A DNA stretch of 13,728 bases from Phycisphaerae bacterium SM23_33 (GTDB taxonomy: Bacteria; Planctomycetota; Phycisphaerae; SM23-33), in assembly GCA_001303665.1 (NCBI GenBank), contig LJUF01000041.1, positions 1-13,728 of the forward strand, written 5' to 3'. Numbering within the stretch: position 1 is the first letter of the stretch; the number at the start of each line of letters is the position of its first letter. Positions 1-8,100 of this stretch are shown in pieces. The notes under the pieces were generated by a model that ran no database searches, had not been told where the DNA came from, and saw only the letters and a list, made by a program, of their open reading frames with translations. The translations under genes and the position numbers were made by a program.

Positions 1-48
1 CCCCCGGAAAAAACTCCTCCTCCATCCGCCGGGCCGAGACACCCGCCA

Positions 49-54
49 TAGAAT
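49..54 (+). promoter_or_regulatory. Weak candidate -10 box upstream of the DUF378 gene
   Basis: TAGAAT matches the sigma-70 -10 consensus at five of six positions and lies about 70 bases before the chosen start at 123. No convincing -35 box sits 16-18 bases upstream. The first 122 bases hold nothing else I recognise apart from the ribosome binding site at 107-114. Confidence 0.2.
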
Positions 55-122
55 TGCTTGACGCTGCTACGGACAAGCCAATGCTCCCGGCGGAGCCCGG
101 ACAGCGAAAAGGAGACATGTCC

Positions 123-350
123 ATGAAAACGCTGAACACGGTCGCACTGGTGCTGGTCGTCGTCGGCGCGCTGAATTGGGGACTGGTCGGAATCGCCGAC
201 TTTGACCTGGTCGCGGCCATCTTCGGCCACATGTCGGTCCTCAGCCGGATCGTCTACATCCTGGTGGCCCTGGCGGGGCTGTACAGCCTGTCACTGCTGA
301 CAATGATCTTCAAACGGCCGGCCGAGCAAGCCGCCCGCACCACGGGCTGA
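123..350 (+). CDS. DUF378 family small membrane protein
   Basis: This 75-residue protein is almost entirely two hydrophobic helices, roughly residues 4-27 and 38-62. It carries the hallmark DUF378 text: KTLN at the start, LNWGLVG in the first helix, then FDLVAAIFG and SRIVYILV. Family members (YuzA-like) are small inner-membrane proteins of unknown function, and this one has the usual length. I chose ATG at 123 because AAAAGGAG at 107-114 lies 8 bases upstream; the ATG at 117 would be only 2 bases away, and the longer frame from 54 adds a polar N-terminus that the family lacks. The gene ends 9 bases before the converging nitroreductase gene. The short charged tail after the second helix is probably cytoplasmic. 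Family assignment is strong; function is unknown. Confidence 0.88.
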   Translation: MKTLNTVALVLVVVGALNWGLVGIADFDLVAAIFGHMSVLSRIVYILVALAGLYSLSLLTMIFKRPAEQAARTTG

Positions 351-359
351 GGCCGCCCG

Positions 360-872
360 CTATCGCCCCGAGGCAAACCGGTTGTAGTGGGTTACTTCGT
401 CCGGGGCCGACTTGGACGGCCGGGGGGGGCTCTCGGCCGGCAGGCCCACCGGCATCAGTGACCAGACTCGCAGGTGGTCGGGCACGGCCAGGAGCTCGCG
501 CAGGTCGTCCTCGCAGCGGCGGATGGCCCCTTCCACCCAGCAGGCGGCGCAGCCCAGCGCCACCGCCGCCAGCAGCATGTTCTGCATCGCGGCCGAGGCG
601 TCCTGAATCCAGAACTCCCCGAACCGGGTGGGCTTGGGCTCCACCAGCAGCACGATCGCCGCCGGCGCCCCCGTCAGGGCCGGGCTCACCGGGCGGATCC
701 TCTCCATCACCGCCGGGTCGTCCACGATCACGTACTGCCGAAGCTGCATGTTGGCGCCGCTGGGCGCCTCGATGCCGGCCGCCACGATCTTCTTCAGCAC
801 GTCCCGCCCCACCGGGTCGGGCCCGTACTTCCGCACGCTCCGCCGCGCCCGGACCACCTCAAAGAAATCCAT
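360..872 (-). CDS. Nitroreductase-family FMN protein
   Basis: This 170-residue protein belongs to the nitroreductase superfamily, whose members use FMN and NAD(P)H to reduce nitroaromatics, quinones or similar substrates. The N-terminal RRSVRKY (residues 10-16) is the typical FMN-phosphate-binding segment, and APSGANMQ (36-43) is the second flavin motif. QDASAAMQNMLLAAVALG (90-107) is the conserved central helix, followed by CWVEG. The C-terminal half has PVGLPAE and ends with a YNRF motif near residue 163, as in compact nitroreductases. The start at 872 gives the standard MDFFEVV opening and has AGGAAGG just upstream on the minus strand; the longer frame to 911 adds an unrelated leader. The lysozyme-like gene lies 136 bases upstream on the same strand. 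I see no clear promoter or terminator between them, so cotranscription is possible. The physiological substrate cannot be told from sequence. Confidence 0.88.
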   Translation of the reverse strand: MDFFEVVRARRSVRKYGPDPVGRDVLKKIVAAGIEAPSGANMQLRQYVIVDDPAVMERIRPVSPALTGAPAAIVLLVEPKPTRFGEFWIQDASAAMQNMLLAAVALGCAACWVEGAIRRCEDDLRELLAVPDHLRVWSLMPVGLPAESPPRPSKSAPDEVTHYNRFASGR

Positions 873-1008
873 CGTCCACCTTCCTTCCGCGAAGCTCCTG
901 CCGGCGCACATTGCAGGGCTTTCGGCAGAGGTTTATCCCGGCGGGACGGCCGGGCTCGCCGCCTGGGCTCTTGAGGCACGGGTTTGACCGGCCGGACGAT
1001 GCCTTGCG

Positions 1009-1680
1009 TCACCGGCGCTGCGGCCGTGCCTGGGCGGTCATGGCTTGCTGAACCCTGCGCCAATAGGGGAGGGTGGCGCCCTTTCGCGGGCCGCCCGGCC
1101 CGCCGTTATGGGTGCGGGCCAGCGTGGCCAGATCCCCGCCTCGCAAGGCCTCGGGGCACCACCGCTGCCAGTACCAGATCATCACCTGCCGGCAGTGCGG
1201 CCGGCTCCAGACGTGGGTGGAATAGTCCCAGCGGACGCCGCCCTGCCGGGTGGCCTCGTTCCAATACGCCCGGCCGATGTGATAAGGGCCCTGGCTTCGC
1301 CCGCCGTCACCCACCGGCCTGCGGCCGTTGTAGCTTTCGACGGCGGCGATTGCGGCGAACAGCGGCTCCAGGTCCGCGCCCGGCGGCGACGTCGGGCCCT
1401 CGCCCGGCGAGGACGCCTGCTCGCCTGGCCCCCCGGTCGGGGCCGCCAGGGCGGGCAAGGCGCCGGTCTTGCCCTGCGCCGGCGTTTCCGATACGGAAAC
1501 ACCGACCGCTTCCGGCGCCGCCAGAGCCCCGTTCAGCAGGATGCCCACGCCGACGGCCGCCGCCACGACGCAGAACGCGGTCAGCCAGAAGGCCCGGCGG
1601 ATGAGGTGGCGAGCTTGCTCGGTCGTGTCGTTCAATTCGGCACGCTCCGGCTGCGGACCGCCCCCGGCGCGTCGGCGCAC
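1009..1680 (-). CDS. Membrane-anchored i-type (destabilase) lysozyme-like protein
   Basis: This protein has up to 223 residues, with one membrane helix at about 31-54, a Pro/Gly/Ser-rich linker (about 65-103) and a C-terminal domain. The domain follows the invertebrate-type lysozyme pattern. VESYNG carries Glu115 at the position of the catalytic Glu, VGDGG carries Asp125 at the position of the catalytic Asp, GPYHIGRAYW matches the GY/PxQIxxxYW segment, and ARTHNGGPGG (188-197) followed by TLPYW matches the family's C-terminal signature. The domain probably sits outside the cytoplasmic membrane and cleaves peptidoglycan. Unlike animal members it has only two cysteines in the domain (163 and 175), so most family disulfides are absent. 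The outer start is GTG at 1680. A TTG at 1635 has GGAG 9 bases upstream and may be the true start (208 residues), keeping the helix. The family call comes from motif alignment by eye. Confidence 0.62.
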   Translation of the reverse strand: MRRRAGGGPQPERAELNDTTEQARHLIRRAFWLTAFCVVAAAVGVGILLNGALAAPEAVGVSVSETPAQGKTGALPALAAPTGGPGEQASSPGEGPTSPPGADLEPLFAAIAAVESYNGRRPVGDGGRSQGPYHIGRAYWNEATRQGGVRWDYSTHVWSRPHCRQVMIWYWQRWCPEALRGGDLATLARTHNGGPGGPRKGATLPYWRRVQQAMTAQARPQRR

Positions 1681-1788
1681 GGGCGGACGGCCAGCATGCA
1701 GGCGGGCTTTTCGAGGCGCTCCGTGCCAAGCCCTTCAAGACGGGTCGCGTAGGGGAAACATCCCCCCCTCCGTGGTCGCCCTCATTTT

Positions 1789-1816
1789 TTTATATGCACG
1801 TCCCTGCCGCCGGCAA
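1789..1816 (-). promoter_or_regulatory. Second candidate promoter for the lysozyme-like gene
   Basis: TTGCCG (1816-1811), a 16-base spacer and TATAAA (1794-1789) on the minus strand form a weaker -35 but better -10 pair than the upstream candidate. It lies in a locally AT-rich patch in otherwise GC-rich DNA. Either or both promoters may be used. Confidence 0.3.
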
Positions 1817-1833
1817 GGCCGCGGCGGGGCAAA

Positions 1834-1862
1834 ATTGTGCGCGGGCCGCCCCAGGCTGTCAA
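1834..1862 (-). promoter_or_regulatory. Candidate sigma-70 promoter for the lysozyme-like gene
   Basis: On the minus strand a perfect TTGACA (1862-1857) is followed after 17 bases by CACAAT (1839-1834), four of six matches to the -10 box. Transcription would start near 1827 and leave a leader of about 150 bases before the GTG at 1680. The stretch 1681-1926 holds no supportable gene, only this and a second candidate promoter. Confidence 0.4.
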
Positions 1863-1926
1863 GGGTGTTTCAAAACCTTTTTGCGGAGGGGTGCCCGGCG
1901 CAGGCCTGGTCAGGGGCGGCCCAGGC

Positions 1927-1947
1927 AAAAAGGCGGCAATTCCCGCC
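1927..1947 (-). terminator. Rho-independent terminator after the QDPR-like gene
   Basis: Read on the minus strand, GGCGG (1947-1943), a six-base loop and CCGCC (1936-1932) form an all-GC hairpin followed directly by five T (1931-1927). It begins 12 bases after the TGA of the dehydrogenase gene, the expected place for an intrinsic terminator. It would separate that gene from the lysozyme-like gene. Confidence 0.6.
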
Positions 1948-1959
1948 ACTAGCGGCACC

Positions 1960-2655
1960 TCAGACGGGGATCTGCGCGGCGGTGATGCACCCGGCGGCGT
2001 CGGAGGCCAGGAAAACCAACACCTCAGCAATGGCCCCGGGGGCGGTCCACTTACTGAAGTCCGCCTGTGGCATGGACTTGCGATTGGCGGGGGTGTCAAT
2101 GGTCCCCGGCAGCACGGCGTTGACGGTGATGCCCGCCGGGGCCAGCTCCCTGGCCAGGGCCGCCGTCAGCCCCAGCACGGCCGACTTGGCAGCGACGTAA
2201 CAGGCGCGATTCGCGGCCGGGCGCAGCGCCGCCTGGGCCCCCACGTTGATTACCCGCCCCCCATCCTTCATCACCTCGGCGGCCTTACGGCAGCACGCAA
2301 AGCACGTTTTCAGGTTGATTGACAGCATCTGCTCGAGCTGCTGGAGGGAGCTTTCGGCCATGGCCCCGGCGGCAAAGCCGCCGGCCAGGTTGGCCAACAC
2401 GTCCACCCGCCCATCGGCGGCGATGACCTGGTCAAAAAGCTCGTTGACGGCCTGCTCGTCGGTCAGGTTCACCTTGTGCAGGGTGAGCTTCCCGCCCTCG
2501 CCGATGCGCTCTCTGAACGGCCCAAGCTCCTGATCCTTGATGTACGTGGCGTGGACCGCGGCTCCCTGCTGAAGGTAGCGCTGCACCACGGCCGCGCCCA
2601 GCGCCCCCGTGGCCCCGGTGACAACGGTTACCCTACCATCAAGATGTCTTTCCAT
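1960..2655 (-). CDS. Short-chain dehydrogenase resembling dihydropteridine reductase (QDPR)
   Basis: This is a 231-residue classical-length SDR. TGATGALG (13-20) is the Rossmann dinucleotide-binding loop, NLAGG (89-93) replaces the usual NNAG, and YVAAK gives catalytic Tyr153 and Lys157. The position 13 residues before the Tyr, normally catalytic Ser, is Ala140 in the context VGAQAAL. Dihydropteridine reductases also have Ala there, in a GAKAAL context as I recall the animal sequence. The C-terminal text DTPANRKSMPQADFSKWT (187-204) closely matches the DTPxNRKSMPxADFSxWT stretch of animal QDPR, and LAGGFAAG resembles its VAGGWAGG. I therefore read it as a QDPR-like NAD(P)H reductase, possibly of a quinonoid pterin, though other substrates are possible. 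The start at 2655 is the only natural one, with a weak ribosome binding site. It lies 117 bases downstream of the glycoside hydrolase gene on the same strand and ends at a terminator. Confidence 0.85.
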   Translation of the reverse strand: MERHLDGRVTVVTGATGALGAAVVQRYLQQGAAVHATYIKDQELGPFRERIGEGGKLTLHKVNLTDEQAVNELFDQVIAADGRVDVLANLAGGFAAGAMAESSLQQLEQMLSINLKTCFACCRKAAEVMKDGGRVINVGAQAALRPAANRACYVAAKSAVLGLTAALARELAPAGITVNAVLPGTIDTPANRKSMPQADFSKWTAPGAIAEVLVFLASDAAGCITAAQIPV

Positions 2656-2772
2656 GGCGACGTCCCGCTGGCCGGCTGAATTTCGGCAACCGGCGTGGCT
2701 GTGACTGGTTATGCGCGGCCGCGGCCCGACCGGCGCGCACAGCCGGGACGACGCTCCGCCGCGCCCGGCGCG

Positions 2773-4968
2773 TCATCTCGGCGGGGGGCCAGCGAAGGAG
2801 AGCACGACCGCCTCGTTCATCTTCCACTGGAACTTGAAGCGGTCGCCGTCGCCCAGGCCCTTTCCCTGCCGCTCGTCCCGGGCGTCACGGACGCGGCGGG
2901 CGAACCTGAGCGCGATCGGGACCTCGGCGCTCTTCAGCCCGGCGGCGTTGCCCCCGCCCAGCATCGAGCCCGTCACCTCCGGGTTGAAGCAGACGAACAC
3001 GATCGTCCGCCCGTCCTTGCTCCAGTAAGTGATCTCGTGGCCGTGCACCTGCTCCTTGTCGGCTGCCTCGATCCACACCCAGGGCTTCGGGCCGGCCTTC
3101 TTCACGTGCCGCATGAAGACCTCGCGGGCGGCGGCGTGCTTAACGCCCGCGGCGCGGTAGGCGTTGTACCACTGCGGCGAAAGGTTCATCAGCACGGCCG
3201 TGCCGCGGCCGTACGGTTTGACCTGCCCGACGCCCATCTTGCGGACGGCCTTGTTGAAGCCGCTGGCGTCCTTGATGCAATCCATCCTCTTGGTCAGCAA
3301 TTCATCATAGGCCTTGTAGCCGAAGTTGGCGTCCTGGTCGGTCTCGCACCACAGCCTCGTGCCGAAGACGTCCTGGGCCTGCATGTCGGGGTCGTGCTTG
3401 GCGCCGAACATGTCGTCGAGCACGCCGCCGTCCTGGCGGCCCTTGCCGTGCTGGTCCCACAGTCCCGGCAGGTAGTCGGCGATGACGGTGCCGCCGCCGC
3501 TGCAGAACTGCCTGATCCGCCGGGCCTCGGCGTCGGAAAGGCACAGGCAGCCCGGCAGCACGAGCACCTTGTACTCGGCCGGGATGCCCTTCTGGATGAG
3601 GTCCACGTAGCTGATGAAGTCGTACTGGATTCCCTCGTCGCGGAGCATGTTCTCCCAGGCGTGCCGCACCAGGTGGGCCGAGCCCAGGCGGTGGTCGTCG
3701 TTGCGGTTGATCCAGGTCTTGCCGTGGGCCTCGGCGTCCAGAATCCAACTGAGCTGGATGGAAGGGTGGTCGTAAAGAATGGCCACGCCGTCGTGGATCC
3801 ACTCGGCCCCGGACATGAGCGGTCCGATGGTTTCGTTGGCCTGGCGATAGTGGGGGGCGACCTGGGCGTGCCAGGGCTTGGGGGTCTTGCCGTCGAACCA
3901 AGCCTGCACCCAGCCGATGAAGCCGCGGTTGCCGTGGGCCAGGTAGTACCACACCTGCCAGACGGTGTCGCGGGCGTTCTTGTGGAAGTGGGTGGTGACG
4001 GTAGGCAGGGCGTTATGGGGGTTGAAGGAACGGATGACGGCCTGGGAGCCGCCGATGTTGTAGGACTCGATGAACTGGACCTTGCGCATGAGCCTGGCGT
4101 AGTCGTAGCCGCCGAAGGCGTTGGGGCTCTGCCCGCCGACGAAGCCGCAGGGGGTGTCGGGGTCGATGGAGTTGGCGTACTCCACCAGCTCGCCCAGGAA
4201 GTTGGTCCAGCAGGCGTCGTTGAAGGTCCACTGGTCCATCAGCCGGCTGGCATCGAAGGTCTTCACCGACCAGGTCTTCAACTTCGGCCAGACCGCCTCG
4301 TAGCTGATCCATCCCGCCGGCCGGGGGGCGTTCTCACTTCCGTAGATCTCCGCCAGCCACTTTGGGTAGGCTTGGGGGTCGTCGGTGACCTGCCACATGC
4401 AGGGGTGGACGAAGTGGCCCCACGAGATCTCGTCGTCCAGGGCGTAGGCCGCCCGGTAGGGGGAGCTCTTGACGTTGCTGACGTGCTTGCGGATGTAGTC
4501 TTTCAGGGTGGCGGCCATCTGGGCGTTGACCGGCGGGGTGCGGACGCCGGTGCCGTGGACGCGGTCCTTGGCCTGCTGGTTCCACTGCCCGCCGAACAGG
4601 TGCAGGTAGCGCTTGGCGGCGGTGTGGTCCACGTAGAAGCGGAGCTTGTGCTGGTTGATCCAGGCCAGCTTGTCCACGCCGCCGACCTGGGTCCTGCCCC
4701 AGTCCAGGAAGGCGCCGTTGTAGCCGTGCTCCAGGCAGAAGCGCCCGGCCGCGTCGTCGTAGCCGATGGTCCACTGGTAGGTCCAGGGCATGTAGGTCCA
4801 GCTGGGCCAAGCCCTCAGGCACCAGTCCTTGTCCTGCTTGACGGACTTGAAGTCCGCGGAGGTGCTGACGTAGTTTTCATAAGGGTCCTGCTGGGCCGGC
4901 AGGGCCTGGGTGCAGCCGGCGATCACAACCACTAACAGGCAAAGCGGCTTGGCGAAGCTTTCAGACAT
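2773..4968 (-). CDS. Secreted lipoprotein glycoside hydrolase, GH42-like with beta-galactosidase trimerisation-type domain
   Basis: The 731-residue product starts with a lipoprotein signal: a hydrophobic stretch ending VVVIAGC puts the lipobox Cys at residue 19. The N-terminal two thirds reads like a clan GH-A TIM barrel rich in Trp and Tyr. YALDDEISWG (Glu180) and FIESYNIGG (Glu301) are plausible acid/base and nucleophile positions. Residues about 393-505 (VAILYDHPS through LVLPG to GGGTVIADY) match the class-I-glutamine-amidotransferase-like trimerisation domain found in GH42 beta-galactosidases. A beta-rich C-terminal region follows. The start at 4968 is fixed by a perfect AGGAGG six bases upstream; the frame extends to 5094 but only adds a basic, non-signal leader. 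It is probably anchored facing the periplasm or cell surface and acts on a polysaccharide-derived glycoside. The exact family and substrate are uncertain. It is transcribed divergently from the giant oxidoreductase gene. Confidence 0.72.
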   Translation of the reverse strand: MSESFAKPLCLLVVVIAGCTQALPAQQDPYENYVSTSADFKSVKQDKDWCLRAWPSWTYMPWTYQWTIGYDDAAGRFCLEHGYNGAFLDWGRTQVGGVDKLAWINQHKLRFYVDHTAAKRYLHLFGGQWNQQAKDRVHGTGVRTPPVNAQMAATLKDYIRKHVSNVKSSPYRAAYALDDEISWGHFVHPCMWQVTDDPQAYPKWLAEIYGSENAPRPAGWISYEAVWPKLKTWSVKTFDASRLMDQWTFNDACWTNFLGELVEYANSIDPDTPCGFVGGQSPNAFGGYDYARLMRKVQFIESYNIGGSQAVIRSFNPHNALPTVTTHFHKNARDTVWQVWYYLAHGNRGFIGWVQAWFDGKTPKPWHAQVAPHYRQANETIGPLMSGAEWIHDGVAILYDHPSIQLSWILDAEAHGKTWINRNDDHRLGSAHLVRHAWENMLRDEGIQYDFISYVDLIQKGIPAEYKVLVLPGCLCLSDAEARRIRQFCSGGGTVIADYLPGLWDQHGKGRQDGGVLDDMFGAKHDPDMQAQDVFGTRLWCETDQDANFGYKAYDELLTKRMDCIKDASGFNKAVRKMGVGQVKPYGRGTAVLMNLSPQWYNAYRAAGVKHAAAREVFMRHVKKAGPKPWVWIEAADKEQVHGHEITYWSKDGRTIVFVCFNPEVTGSMLGGGNAAGLKSAEVPIALRFARRVRDARDERQGKGLGDGDRFKFQWKMNEAVVLSFAGPPPR

Positions 4969-4974
4969 TGCTAA

Positions 4975-4980
4975 CCTCCT
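4975..4980 (-). promoter_or_regulatory. Consensus ribosome binding site of the lipoprotein glycoside hydrolase
   Basis: AGGAGG on the minus strand, six bases before the ATG at 4968. It decides between this start and the longer open frame to 5094, and agrees with the lipoprotein signal peptide beginning at 4968. Confidence 0.85.
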
Positions 4981-5120
4981 GACACAAGCGGCCGCGTGCG
5001 TTCGAACCTGAACATGCGATATCATTATGTGCGTTGGCAGGCCGCTAGGCGAAGGCTTTTCGGACGATTTCCGGCGCGGCCGGCGCGGCGGCAAAAAGCA
5101 CTTATCTGATTCCGCAGGGT
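4981..5120. promoter_or_regulatory. Divergent promoter region between glycoside hydrolase and fused oxidoreductase genes
   Basis: About 160 bases separate the two divergent starts. The centre (5012-5029) is an AT-rich island in GC-rich DNA. It contains CATAAT on the minus strand (5029-5024) and TATCAT on the plus strand (5020-5025), each five of six to a -10 box. I found no good -35 partner at the normal distance for either. The assignment rests on geometry and the AT-rich patch. Confidence 0.3.
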
Positions 5121-5128
5121 TTCGTACA

Positions 5129-8100
5129 ATGCCTCAAGCCATGAAGGTCGAGCCGAGATTTCTCACCGGCGACGGGCCGGAGATCTTCACAGGCAACGAG
5201 CTGCTGCTCAAGGGCGCCCTGGAGACCCCCGGCGGGGTGCATCTGCTCGGGGGCTACCCCGGCTCGCCGGTGGCCGGGTTCTTCGACGCGCTGGCCCTGG
5301 TCAAGGAGCTGCTGAAGGCCAAGGGCATCCGCGCCGTCATCAACAACAACGAGGCCCTGGCCTCGGCGATGCTGAACGGCTCGCAGGTGGCCGGCTGCCG
5401 CGGCATGATCGTCATCAAGTCGGTGGGCGCCCACGTGGCGGCCGACGCCCTGGCCCTGGGCAACCTGGCCGGGGCCCACCCCGAGGGCGGGGCCGTCGTC
5501 GTCTACGGCGACGACCCCTGGAGCGACTCCACCCAGGTGGCCGCCGACAGCCGCTACATCTCCAAGCACCTGTACATGCCCGTCATCGAGCCGGCCGAGC
5601 CGCAGGAGGTCAAGGACTTCGTGGCCCTGGCCTTCGAGCTGTCGCGCTCGGCGGAGCTGTACGCCGGATACGTGCTGACGACCAACCTGGCCGACGGCGG
5701 CGGGTCGGTGCAGTGCCGGCCCAACCAGTTCCCGCCGCTGAACACCTGGACCCGCAAGGCCCTGGAGACCGCCGCCATCGACGTCAACAAGTTCGTGCTG
5801 CTGCCGCCCAAGACCTGGTGGCAGGAGGAAAGCCTCAGCGGGCGGTTCCAGCGGGCGGTGGCGGCTTCGCGGCGCCTGGGCCTGAACCGAATTCTGTATC
5901 CGGCCCGGAGGCGAAAGCCGGTGGGCTTCGCCAGCAGCGGGCTGGCGCACGCCTACCTTGTGCAGGCCCTGCTGGACCTGGGCGTGCTGGGCGACTACCC
6001 CATCCTGAAGCTCGGCATGAGCTATCCGATGGATGCCGAGCAGGTGCGGCGGCTGGCCCAGCAGTGCCAGCGGATCGTGGTGGTGGAGGAGCGCCGCGGC
6101 TTCCTGGAGGAGCAGCTCAGCGAGGTGATCCTCCAGGCCCGCCAAGAGGGCCACCCGGCCGGGCAGGCCGAGGTCTGGGGCAAGCAGTTTCCCGCCGGCC
6201 TGGCCGGCCTGCCGGCCACGCGCGGGCTGCACCCGTCCATCGTCATCGAGCACCTGGTGGAGTTGCTGAAGCAGCTCCACGGCCGCCGCGGCCGGGGGGG
6301 CGCTTCGGGGAAGTATCGCAAGTGGCAGCAGGAGCTGGACACGATCGAGAGCACCGCAGGGGTGGACGTTGGCAAGCTGCCGCAGCGGCTGCCGACGTTC
6401 TGCCCGGGCTGCCCGCACCGCGACACCGCCGACCTGTGCCTAGAGATCAAGAAGCGCTTCATGGACGGTGAGTACATGCAGGCGGCTCACGGCTGCGGCC
6501 CGGTGGACCTGATGTTCCACGGCGACACGGGCTGCTACACCATGCTGATGTACCCGCCCAACGAGGTGCTGATGCACGACTACTCCGGCATGGGGCTGGG
6601 CGGGGGCACCGGCTCGGGCACCGACCCGTTCATCACCAACCAGCAGGTCGTCTTCATGGGCGACTCCACCTTCTTCCACTCCGGCCAGATCGCCATCTCC
6701 CAGGCCATCAAGCTCGGACAGGACATCACCTTCATCATCCTGGACAACCGCACCACGGCCATGACCGGCCACCAGCCCACCCCCGGCGTGGACTACGACA
6801 TCCTGGGCGGCCCCACGCCGGCCCAGAGCATCGACGAGATCATCCGCGGCATGGACGCCTACGGGCAGATGCAGGTGGTGCGGGTCAACGTCGAGCGCCG
6901 CCGGGAGTACCGCCGGCTGCTGGAGAAGACCTTCCTGGCCGAGGGGGTGAAGGTCGTCATCGCCGACAAGGAATGCGGCATCACCCGCCTCCGCCGCAAA
7001 CGCCGGGAAGAGCGGGCCATCACCCGCCGCCGCGGCTTCCTCCCGGACTGGGAGCACATGAACATCAATCCCGAGCTGTGCCGGTTCTGTCTGACCTGCG
7101 TGGAGCTGACCGGCTGCCCCGGCCTGAAGCACGTTCAGACCCCCTACGGCCGGAAGATGGACACCGACCTCACCTGGTGCATCAACGACGGGGCCTGCGA
7201 GCGGGTGGGTGCGTGCCCGGCCTTCGAGCGGGTGCTCATCAAGCGCAAGCGCCCGCCGCGGTCGCGTGTGCCCGAGCTGGGACTGGAGGATATCCCCGAG
7301 CCGGAAAAACGCCCCCCGGGCGAGTTGTGGCGGTGCTGCCTGGTGGGCTTCGGGGGCATGGGCATCGGCCTGGCTACCAGCATCCTGGTCCGCGCCGGCC
7401 ACAAGGAAGGCTACCAGGTGCTGTTCGTGGACAAGAAAGGCCTGGCCATACGAAACGGCGGCGTCATCAGCCAAGTGGTTTACAACCTCGGCCGGAAGCC
7501 CGTTTCGGCGGTCATTCCCTACGGCAAGGCCGACCTGCTGATCGGCATCGACGTCCTGGAGGCGGCGCGGGCGCTGGACCCGGCCGCGAGGATGCGGGTG
7601 GCTTCCCGGCAGCGGACTGCGGCCGTCATCAACACCGACAAGATCGCGACCATTCACGGCCTGATGGCCCGGGAGGACTTCGACCCGGCTGGGCTGGAGG
7701 CGGTGATCCGGGAGCACACGCGTAGCGACGATTACCTGGCTCGCAACATCTCGCGGATCTGCGAGAAGTACCTCGGCAGCAAGCTGTACGCCAACATGAT
7801 GATGCTGGGCTTTGCCTTCCAGAAGGGGCTGATCCCCGTCTCCATGCGCTCCATCGCCTGGGCCATCCGGGACACCATCCGGGCCGAGGTCCGAAAGAAC
7901 CTCTACGCCTTCAACATGGGCCGCAAGCTCGTCGTCCAGCCGGACCTCTTCCAGGGCGCCCCCCAGCGCACCGGCTGGCGGGAGGTGCTGGACGAGAAAT
8001 GCCGCTGCACCATCCGCCGGCACCGCAGGGGGCAGCGATTGGCCGACGAGCTGCGGCAACTGGCGGCCGAAACCGTCAACACGACGGCCGATCTGCCCGA

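Noticed and set aside
1045..1752. 235-codon plus-strand frame and other frames around 458-1752
   Set aside because: They lie antisense to the nitroreductase and lysozyme-like genes and consist of Arg/Pro/Gly-rich text without motifs.
2695..4935. 746-codon open frame on the plus strand opposite the glycoside hydrolase
   Set aside because: The protein is dominated by Val, Gly, Leu and Asp with no domain, whereas the opposite strand has a lipobox, a perfect ribosome binding site and enzyme domains.
5073..5096. GC-rich short repeats such as GGCGCGG copies, considered as CRISPR or iteron-like repeats
   Set aside because: Irregular spacing and very low complexity; such runs are expected by chance in DNA this GC-rich.
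5027..5128. N-terminal extension of the fused oxidoreductase from ATG 5027
   Set aside because: The extra 34 residues are basic and unlike the family's start, run through the likely promoter region, and have no ribosome binding site; ATG 5129 has AGGG at good spacing.
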